From contig JAILOA010000380.1 in the NCBI GenBank assembly GCA_024691065.1, positions 1 to 11,541 on the forward strand: 11,541 bases of DNA, read 5' to 3'. The DNA is from Lachnospiraceae bacterium. GTDB taxonomy: Bacteria; Bacillota; Clostridia; Lachnospirales; Lachnospiraceae. A program made the translations under genes and the position numbers. The notes under the pieces were generated by a model, which saw only the letters and a program-made list of their open reading frames with translations, ran no database searches and had not been told where the DNA came from. Of this stretch, positions 5,941 to 11,541 are shown in pieces. The stretch's first letter is position 1. Every line of letters begins with the position of its first letter.

Positions 5941-8673
5941 TTAAGATTTACCGATTTTAGCAGGTGGTTTAGAAATAATACTGTAAACCGGCATAACACT
6001 TATAATATTATTAACCAACAGCAAAAATACCGCCAAAATAACAGATACCCACCAAGGGAAATCTACAGTAAGTTGCAATGAAGGAATAGAAGCTATAAAT
6101 TTTATTACTATTGTAGTTATTATAATAGCCGGTATAGCAAAGTATGATGTTAAAAGTGTAATCTCAAGCATATAGGTTTTTAAAATACTGAATCTGGATA
6201 TACCTATAAGCCTGTATACAGTAAGCTCTTCGCCTCTGGACATCGCATTGGATTTAATCATAAAATAAATCATAAACAGTGAAATTATAAATATTCCAAG
6301 CGTAAGAAATGTTGCAAAATTTAAATCCAATAATATTCTCTTCTTATAATCATCAATTTGCTTATTATAAGTGATCTCAGCATTTACAGTAAAATAATCC
6401 TTAAACTGCTCTCCCATTTTAACAAAATATTTCTTTGCCTTTTCAGGATCTTTACTATATACAATAAACGAACGTGAGTGACGCATCTTATCAAATTTGA
6501 TTCCATTGTAATTATAATTACTTACAATAAAATCAGCACCGAAATTTATATCGGTAACCCTGTAAAGCTCAAATTCGTTATTGTTAACGCTTATCATTCT
6601 GGTTCCGTCACCCGAATGATGTATCTTCCTTTCTTGATTGGCTTTTTCAAAATAGTCCATTGATACAACAGCTTTGTTATCCTCTATATCCGATAACTTA
6701 AAATCCGCATCCTTGAAACTATCCTTAAAATATGCCTCAACCTGTTCAACGCTGGCTGCCCTTATTCCCAAACTTCCGAGATATCCAAGGCATATATCAT
6801 GAACATAAACTGATGGTTGGTTGGATTTGCACACTCCGACAATTTCGAATTCTTCACCCGAAAGTGAATCTTTTATGGTTTGCCCAAGGAATGCATTATT
6901 GGAGTTTAAAAGCTCCGAAATAACATCCTTATTTTTCATAAACTTATTTACAACCCATTCATCAAGAACAACTTCATCAGGATTTTCAGGCATTCTTCCG
7001 CATACAATATCATCAGGATTTAAGTGGTTATAAGCCACATATGATATATTTTCAACAAAACCGCTCAGTTTTTCGATTTGTATAACGCCCTTGAAATAAA
7101 TATCCATCATATTTTTGGATAATGGATACATTTCCGTATATTCACCGTCTTTTAAAACTTCATCAACATAATTATTGATATAACCACTGGTTACGGTTTC
7201 CTCATTCTTACCTGTCGGCTCAAAGCTGAGCTGCATATACCTTGAGTCCATAGTTACTATATCCTCGACAGGTGTCATAATCTTGTTGGTATAGTTTGCA
7301 ATTCCAAGTGTCATAAGAATTGAAGTTATTATTAGTATAACTATAATGAAAAACTGTTTTTTGCCAATAATTTTAAGGTTTTCGTGGGCAATTCTACGAA
7401 TTTCCCTGTTTGAAAATCTACCTCCCTTGCTTTCATCGATTTGGGGCAGGTTATACTCATTTTCCTCAATTTCCTCAATTTCAAGTTTAGGTCTGTATCC
7501 ATCAATTATCTGACAGTCATCATCATCGGAAGTAAGAATTACGTCCGTATCGGAATCATTCTTAATATAAAGTTTACCGTCCTTCCATGCAAATGTAAGA
7601 TGAATATTATCCTTTTTTTCCGCATCGGAACTTATATCTTTATCTCCGGAATCCTTGGCTTTTTTAGGTTTTTCTTTGTTTTTATCTGCGGAATCCTTTG
7701 ATTTACTGTCGGTTCCTTTAGTTTTATCTCCGGAATCCTTTGCCTTATTAGGTTTTTCTTTGTTTTTATCTGTGGAATCCTTTGATTTACTGTCGGTTCC
7801 TTTAGTTTTATCTCCGGAATCTTTTGCCTTATTACCGGTATTTTTAGTCTTAACATCTTCCTCTTCAAAATCTATATCTATCTCCGGGTTACTGTTATAA
7901 AGGCTGATTCCAAGAGTACTGAGAGAGGCCTCTTCCTTTTCAAGCTCCTTAAGATATATATTACTGTCATATTTCTTAATATAGGATTCTTTTCCGGAAT
8001 TCTTTTTATCCCTGTAAACCTCGCCATCCCTGAACTTTATTATTCTGTCAGCGAAGAACTTAGCTATATCCTTCTCATGAGTAACCACTATAACAAGGCA
8101 TTCTTTGGAAATACTTTTTAAAATACTCATCGTTCTGATAGTATTTTCCTCATCGAGGTTACCTGTCGGCTCATCGGCAAGAATAATCTTAGGTGACTTA
8201 ACTAAAGCCCTGGCTATGGATACTCTCTGCTGCTGACCACCCGAAAGTTCGGAAACCAGCTTCTTACGATATTTACTTATATTTAAAGCCTCTAATACAT
8301 AGTTTACACGTCTGTCCTTCTCTTCTTCGGACAAATCATATATATTTAATGCGATTTTAATGTTGTAATAGACGGTATAATCCATCAATAAATAATAATT
8401 CTGGAACACAAAGCCTATATTATCATTACGCATTTTTTCGGTAGCACGAATACTGTATTTGGTTAATGCAGTATTTCCAACCACAATTTTACCCGATTCA
8501 AAATCATCCAATCCACCTATTGCATTTAAAAATGTAGTCTTTCCGCATCCGCTTTCACCCAGAATACAGACTAATCCGGTTGGTTCAAAATCGAGATTTA
8601 TATTTTTTAATACGTGATTTTCATTTCGTCTACCCTTGAAATAAAATTTATTCAAATTAGAAACTGAAATCAT
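5941..8673 (-). CDS. MacB-like ABC transporter: ATPase fused to FtsX-type permease, complete
   Basis: A 910-residue inner-membrane half-transporter of the MacB/LolCDE (type VII, mechanotransmission) kind, which usually exports or displaces peptides, antibiotics or lipids. The N-terminal ATPase (about 1-220) has Walker A GESGCGKTT (39-47), Q-loop Q91, signature LSGGQQQR (143-150), Walker B IILADEPTGNLD with D167-E168, and H199. Residues about 230-420 are a charged cytoplasmic linker holding a 28-residue tandem repeat (282-345), then a short hydrophobic-patterned stretch (about 357-381). TM1 is about 440-460. The extracytoplasmic domain (about 465-780) contains PDEVVLDEWVV and a later EIVGVC, as in MacB periplasmic core domains. 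TM2-TM4 are about 784-806, 834-862 and 874-897. AAGGA lies seven bases before the ATG. The linker makes it much longer than MacB (about 650). It probably dimerises with itself or with its upstream paralogue. The substrate cannot be told. Confidence 0.93.
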   Translation of the reverse strand: MISVSNLNKFYFKGRRNENHVLKNINLDFEPTGLVCILGESGCGKTTFLNAIGGLDDFESGKIVVGNTALTKYSIRATEKMRNDNIGFVFQNYYLLMDYTVYYNIKIALNIYDLSEEEKDRRVNYVLEALNISKYRKKLVSELSGGQQQRVSIARALVKSPKIILADEPTGNLDEENTIRTMSILKSISKECLVIVVTHEKDIAKFFADRIIKFRDGEVYRDKKNSGKESYIKKYDSNIYLKELEKEEASLSTLGISLYNSNPEIDIDFEEEDVKTKNTGNKAKDSGDKTKGTDSKSKDSTDKNKEKPNKAKDSGDKTKGTDSKSKDSADKNKEKPKKAKDSGDKDISSDAEKKDNIHLTFAWKDGKLYIKNDSDTDVILTSDDDDCQIIDGYRPKLEIEEIEENEYNLPQIDESKGGRFSNREIRRIAHENLKIIGKKQFFIIVILIITSILMTLGIANYTNKIMTPVEDIVTMDSRYMQLSFEPTGKNEETVTSGYINNYVDEVLKDGEYTEMYPLSKNMMDIYFKGVIQIEKLSGFVENISYVAYNHLNPDDIVCGRMPENPDEVVLDEWVVNKFMKNKDVISELLNSNNAFLGQTIKDSLSGEEFEIVGVCKSNQPSVYVHDICLGYLGSLGIRAASVEQVEAYFKDSFKDADFKLSDIEDNKAVVSMDYFEKANQERKIHHSGDGTRMISVNNNEFELYRVTDINFGADFIVSNYNYNGIKFDKMRHSRSFIVYSKDPEKAKKYFVKMGEQFKDYFTVNAEITYNKQIDDYKKRILLDLNFATFLTLGIFIISLFMIYFMIKSNAMSRGEELTVYRLIGISRFSILKTYMLEITLLTSYFAIPAIIITTIVIKFIASIPSLQLTVDFPWWVSVILAVFLLLVNNIISVMPVYSIISKPPAKIGKS
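7639..7830 (-). repeat. 84-base (28-residue) tandem repeat in the ABC linker
   Basis: Two full units and a third partial one encode KAKDSGDKTKGTDSKSKDS, then (T/A)DKNKEKP(N/K), at residues 282-309, 310-337 and 338-345. The DNA copies differ at only a few bases, so the duplication is recent. The unit is a multiple of three, so changes in copy number stay in frame. The product is Lys/Asp/Ser-rich and surely disordered. Confidence 0.95.
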
Positions 8674-8706
8674 ATATAGTCCTTTCAGATTATCTCTATC
8701 ACATAG

Positions 8707-8739
8707 AATATAACGGTTTACGATACATTTACAAATGTA
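8707..8739 (-). promoter_or_regulatory. Candidate promoter of the second ABC gene, with a palindrome over the -35 box
   Basis: Minus-strand TTGTAA (8734-8729, 4/6) and TATATT (8712-8707, 5/6) are spaced by 16 bases, with a predicted start near 8700, about 27 bases before the ATG. The perfect inverted repeat TACATTT-AC-AAATGTA (8724-8739) covers the -35 box, a usual place for a repressor. The arms have the TACA/TGTA ends common in many Firmicute operators. The regulator is unknown; the adjacent XRE protein is a candidate by position. Confidence 0.45.
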
Positions 8740-8780
8740 GGGTAAAACTGTTATTTGAATCCATATTAGTTTTGTCGTAA

Positions 8781-8811
8781 CCCCACAAACGAAAAGCGCT
8801 TGTAGGTGGGG
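8781..8811 (-). other. GC-rich hairpin between the two ABC genes
   Basis: In the minus-strand RNA, CCCCA (8811-8807) pairs with TGGGG (8785-8781). After a four-base bulge, CAAGCG pairs with CGTTTG (one G-U) around loop CTTTT. No T-run follows, so it is not a standard terminator. It lies about 30 bases past the first ABC stop and before the internal promoter. It might cap the upstream message or tune expression of the second gene. Confidence 0.55.
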
Positions 8812-8843
8812 AATTTCTCCGACTGAGTTAAAATTTAACCTGT

Positions 8844-11541
8844 TTATTTATCTATCTTTGTCCTCAAAAGTCTTGTAAATGAACGGGCCGTCAGCGAAGC
8901 TAAGATGATAATATATATAAAATATATAAGTATATTAATCAGACCATAATAATTTAAAATATTTACCATCAAAGGAACCTTAAACATACCAACTACAGCT
9001 GCTATAAATATTGCCAAAACGCCCGATATTAAAGCATATAAAATCATAGATATATAAACAATTGTATCAATCATGGACAGCTTCATTCCAAGGAATTTAA
9101 ATATATAAAAATCATTTATTTTTATTCTCATAATTGACCTGATAATAAGTACCTGTAAAATAAATACCACTATAAGTACAGCTACCGAAAGGCAAATAAT
9201 TATGAGTCGGTTATTAACCTTTTCAGGAATATACTTAGTAGTACTTACCCTATAAGTACTGATGCCCGAGTAACCTGCCTTGGATAGTTCTTTTAATACC
9301 TTATCGGTCTTGGAATAATCAGTAATATAAACATCACCCTGATAGCTTTCGGAAATATCACCATAAATGGCATTGAAAAGTTCCTGACTAACCTCGAGGA
9401 AAATTGCACTCAGATCAGAGAACATCTTAACTTCGGATTCTTTCTTTTTGCTATCTTCTTCAGATGAAGCTTCATCGTCCTCATTTTCCTCATCAGAGTC
9501 CCCGGAATCCTTAGCTTCCTCGGAGTCCTCTTTCTTATCGGAATCCTTCGTATCCTTAGCTTCCTCTGACTCTTCTTTCTTATCGGAATCCTTCGTATCC
9601 TTAGCTTCCTCGGACTCCTCTTTCTTATCGGAATCCTTCGTATCCTTAGCTTCCTCGGACTCTTCTTTCTTATCGGAATTCTTCGTATCCTTAGCTTCCT
9701 CGGACTCCTCTTTCTTATCGGAATCCTTGTCTGCCTCGGCCTTATCCTTAGCTTCCTCTCCGTCATTAGCTACCTCTTCTTCCGAATCGGTAGAAGCTGT
9801 ATCTTCCGGAGTTACAGTTGAATTATAACTAACAAGGTCATAAATTCCCCTTCTGTCGCCTGAGCCGGAAGAACTATAATTACTCTCATAATTATATGTA
9901 ATACTGTCATTATTGGAAGTCAGCCTAAGCTCACAAGGACCGTTAAATGCAGCGTCCACGGAAAGTGCTGCTCCGGCCTCGCTATTAGTCTGCTCTACTA
10001 TATAATTAGAGGATGGTCTTATAACTTTTCTATCAAGATCTTCACCAACTACCAATATAAAATTGTCATAATGATTATATTTCTTTTGCAAACCATCATA
10101 AGAGAATTGTAAATTAACCTGTGGTCCTCTAAGTGATGCTGTAAGCATTGTACAGAGCTTCCTGGAAAAATACACCTGATCGGTAGGTTTCTTTAAAAGC
10201 CCCGAAACCGTGCATTCTCTCTCATAATACTCACCATCATCCCAAAGGTTATCATTCCGAAAATATATTGTAACCTTATCTCCTACCTTTAATGCCTTCC
10301 TGGAGTAAACTACAACCTCATCACTTGATGAAGGGAGATAACCGTCTTTTAAATCATCCTCATCAATTGCAGCTGATGACATCATATACTTTTTAGTATT
10401 AATAAATTGAATCTGTGATACAGTCTGACCATCCGCAGTCTTATCACCGTAAACAATTTTATAGTCACTGCCTTCATTAATGTAAAATTCTATATCATGA
10501 CAAAGATCGTATATATCAGCATCGGTTACATACTTTAATTCCTTTAATTTATCAACATCTTCCTTTGTTAGACGTTTTCCGTCATCACGTCTGATAAGTA
10601 ACCTCTTATCATTATCATTTAAAAAGGCACTGCTGTTATATTCCTTGGTAATCCTGTCATCATAATTAGCAAACAGTTCACCCCAGAAAACAAATGCAAT
10701 TGCACCGGTAAATAAAAAGAACATCAAGAATAGTATAGTTCTGGATTTCATTCCTACCAAATCCATCCACACGAAACGCATTGCAATTTTAAAATTCTTT
10801 TTAAAACTGTCAAATGCATTCTTTTCATTATCCTGTGTATCAGAAGTACTATCTTCTATTATGTCCTCAATAGAATCTTTCTTCTTTTGTTTACCGGTAT
10901 CAGCCTTGGCAGAGTCTTTCTTCTTATGTTTGCCGGTATCAGCTTTAACAGAATCGCCCTTCTTTTCTTTGCCGGCATCTACTTTAACAGAGTCGTCCTT
11001 CTTTTGTTTACCGGTATCAGCTTTAACAGAACCATCCTTCTTTTCTTTGCCGGCATCAGCCTTAGCAGAGTCACCCTTGGCAAGTTTATCAGTATCAGTT
11101 TTAACGGAATCAAAAACCATTCCTTTATTAACAACCATACTGGACACAAGTTCCCCGTCATGCAGTCGTATTTTTAATGTCGCTACATGCTCGACTCTTT
11201 CATAGTCATGGGTAACCATTATAATAAGCTTATCTCTTGAAAGTTCATGTAATAAATCAATTATTTGTTCGCTGGTTTCTGAGTCAAGATTTCCCGTTGG
11301 TTCATCAGCTACAATAATGTGCGTATTCTTAGCTAAGGCACGGGCAATAGAAAGTCTTTGTTTTTGACCACTTGAAAGTTCAGATGCTTTAGATGTTAGG
11401 AATTCACTTAAACCGACCTTATCAATAAAACTCTTTGCAACACGTGTTGCCTTTAAATCACTAAAACCCCTGATTAACAGGGCAGCCTTACAATTATCCA
11501 ATACCGAATAATGCTCTATAAGGCCATAATTCTGAAACACA
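8844..11541 (-). CDS. MacB-like ABC ATPase-permease fusion, 5' end beyond right edge, with two repeat insertions
   Basis: At least 899 residues; numbering here counts from the codon at 11540. Walker A and the start codon lie outside the window. The sequence opens in the Q-loop (VFQNYGLIEH, matching VFQNYYLL in the downstream gene). The signature is LSSGQKQR (55-62), Walker B HIIVADEPTGNLD with D79-E80, and H111. The Lys-rich linker (about 145-245) holds five 13-residue repeats. TM1 is about 267-291. The extracytoplasmic domain (about 295-775) has MacB-like DEVVVYSRKALKVGDKVTI and ECTVSGLL, then an acidic insertion with five 15-residue repeats (605-679). TM2-TM4 are about 776-801, 823-852 and 860-885. 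It is the same architecture as the next gene, with full-length similarity of plan but low identity outside the ATPase, so the two probably arose by old duplication and may form a heterodimer. The signature differs from LSGGQ by Gly to Ser at its third position. Substrate unknown. Confidence 0.92.
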   Translation of the reverse strand, partial: VFQNYGLIEHYSVLDNCKAALLIRGFSDLKATRVAKSFIDKVGLSEFLTSKASELSSGQKQRLSIARALAKNTHIIVADEPTGNLDSETSEQIIDLLHELSRDKLIIMVTHDYERVEHVATLKIRLHDGELVSSMVVNKGMVFDSVKTDTDKLAKGDSAKADAGKEKKDGSVKADTGKQKKDDSVKVDAGKEKKGDSVKADTGKHKKKDSAKADTGKQKKKDSIEDIIEDSTSDTQDNEKNAFDSFKKNFKIAMRFVWMDLVGMKSRTILFLMFFLFTGAIAFVFWGELFANYDDRITKEYNSSAFLNDNDKRLLIRRDDGKRLTKEDVDKLKELKYVTDADIYDLCHDIEFYINEGSDYKIVYGDKTADGQTVSQIQFINTKKYMMSSAAIDEDDLKDGYLPSSSDEVVVYSRKALKVGDKVTIYFRNDNLWDDGEYYERECTVSGLLKKPTDQVYFSRKLCTMLTASLRGPQVNLQFSYDGLQKKYNHYDNFILVVGEDLDRKVIRPSSNYIVEQTNSEAGAALSVDAAFNGPCELRLTSNNDSITYNYESNYSSSGSGDRRGIYDLVSYNSTVTPEDTASTDSEEEVANDGEEAKDKAEADKDSDKKEESEEAKDTKNSDKKEESEEAKDTKDSDKKEESEEAKDTKDSDKKEESEEAKDTKDSDKKEDSEEAKDSGDSDEENEDDEASSEEDSKKKESEVKMFSDLSAIFLEVSQELFNAIYGDISESYQGDVYITDYSKTDKVLKELSKAGYSGISTYRVSTTKYIPEKVNNRLIIICLSVAVLIVVFILQVLIIRSIMRIKINDFYIFKFLGMKLSMIDTIVYISMILYALISGVLAIFIAAVVGMFKVPLMVNILNYYGLINILIYFIYIIILASLTARSFTRLLRTKIDK
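9504..9728 (-). repeat. 45-base (15-residue) tandem repeat in the extracytoplasmic domain, five copies
   Basis: Five units of KDSDKKEESEEAKDT at residues 605-619, 620-634, 635-649, 650-664 and 665-679. The DNA units differ at only a few positions, which indicates recent expansion and likely copy-number variation between strains. The surrounding residues (about 575-700) are also acidic and low in complexity. The segment would lie outside the membrane, shortly before TM2. Confidence 0.95.
10884..11078 (-). repeat. 39-base (13-residue) tandem repeat in the cytoplasmic linker, five copies
   Basis: Five units of the pattern K-(G/D/K)-(D/G)-S-(A/V)-K-(A/V)-D-(A/T)-G-K-(E/Q/H)-K at residues 155-219, then a partial unit KKDS. 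Units 1 and 3 share AGKEK, while 2, 4 and 5 share TGK(Q/H)K, hinting at an earlier 26-residue duplication. It lies between the ATPase and TM1, the same place as the 28-residue repeat in the downstream paralogue. Confidence 0.95.

Noticed and set aside
7632..7900. Reading frames on both strands over the 84-base repeat
   Set aside because: Shadows of the linker repeat in the second ABC gene.
9448..9828. Ser-rich plus-strand reading frame, and the Arg-rich minus-strand frame over the same DNA
   Set aside because: They are shadows of the 45-base repeat within the ABC gene; open frames arise because the repeat unit is a multiple of three.
10861..11205. Plus-strand reading frames and a minus-strand frame over the 39-base repeat
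   Set aside because: Shadows of the repeat in the ABC linker, with no ribosome binding sites.

Overview
The window looks like chromosome of a low-GC, Gram-positive, fibre-degrading anaerobe, most likely a Lachnospiraceae (Butyrivibrio/Roseburia-like) Firmicute. This is inferred from the AT-rich gaps, strong AGGAGG-type ribosome binding sites, a clostridial-type AlaS, and a secreted GH5 cellulase with polyserine linkers. All five protein genes lie on the minus strand, so transcription runs from high to low coordinates.

In transcription order the genes are: (1) 11541-8844, a MacB-like ABC ATPase fused to a permease, with its 5' end outside the window; (2) 8673-5941, a second, complete ATPase-permease fusion; (3) 5783-4920, an XRE-type DNA-binding protein with an unrecognised C-terminal domain; (4) 3711-1603, a secreted multidomain GH5 endoglucanase; (5) 1199 to the left edge, the N-terminal 399 residues of alanyl-tRNA synthetase. 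Genes 1-3 probably form one functional unit: two half-transporters that could pair, plus a candidate regulator. Their gaps of about 170 and 157 bases carry hairpins and a possible internal promoter with a palindrome over its -35 box. The cellulase and alaS appear to be separate transcription units, each with a recognisable promoter. A terminator separates them.

The most unusual content is repetitive. An array of five small hairpins (4093-4240, period about 28-35 bases) sits in the roughly 1.2 kb non-coding gap upstream of the cellulase. Three members carry a bare GGGG/CCCC loop, and stem changes are compensated in a way that favours a minus-strand RNA. The alaS leader, between a near-consensus promoter and the start codon, carries a tandem 32-33 base repeat that also folds into hairpins. 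Both ABC proteins carry charged tandem-repeat insertions in the cytoplasmic linker between ATPase and permease, with different periods (28 and 13 residues). The first also has five nearly identical 15-residue acidic repeats in its extracytoplasmic domain. The cellulase has two polyserine linkers of 19 and 20 residues.

I saw no tRNA, rRNA, CRISPR array, insertion sequence, integrase or known riboswitch. The long gap 3712-4919 holds the cellulase promoter, the hairpin array and several weaker inverted repeats, but no credible protein gene.
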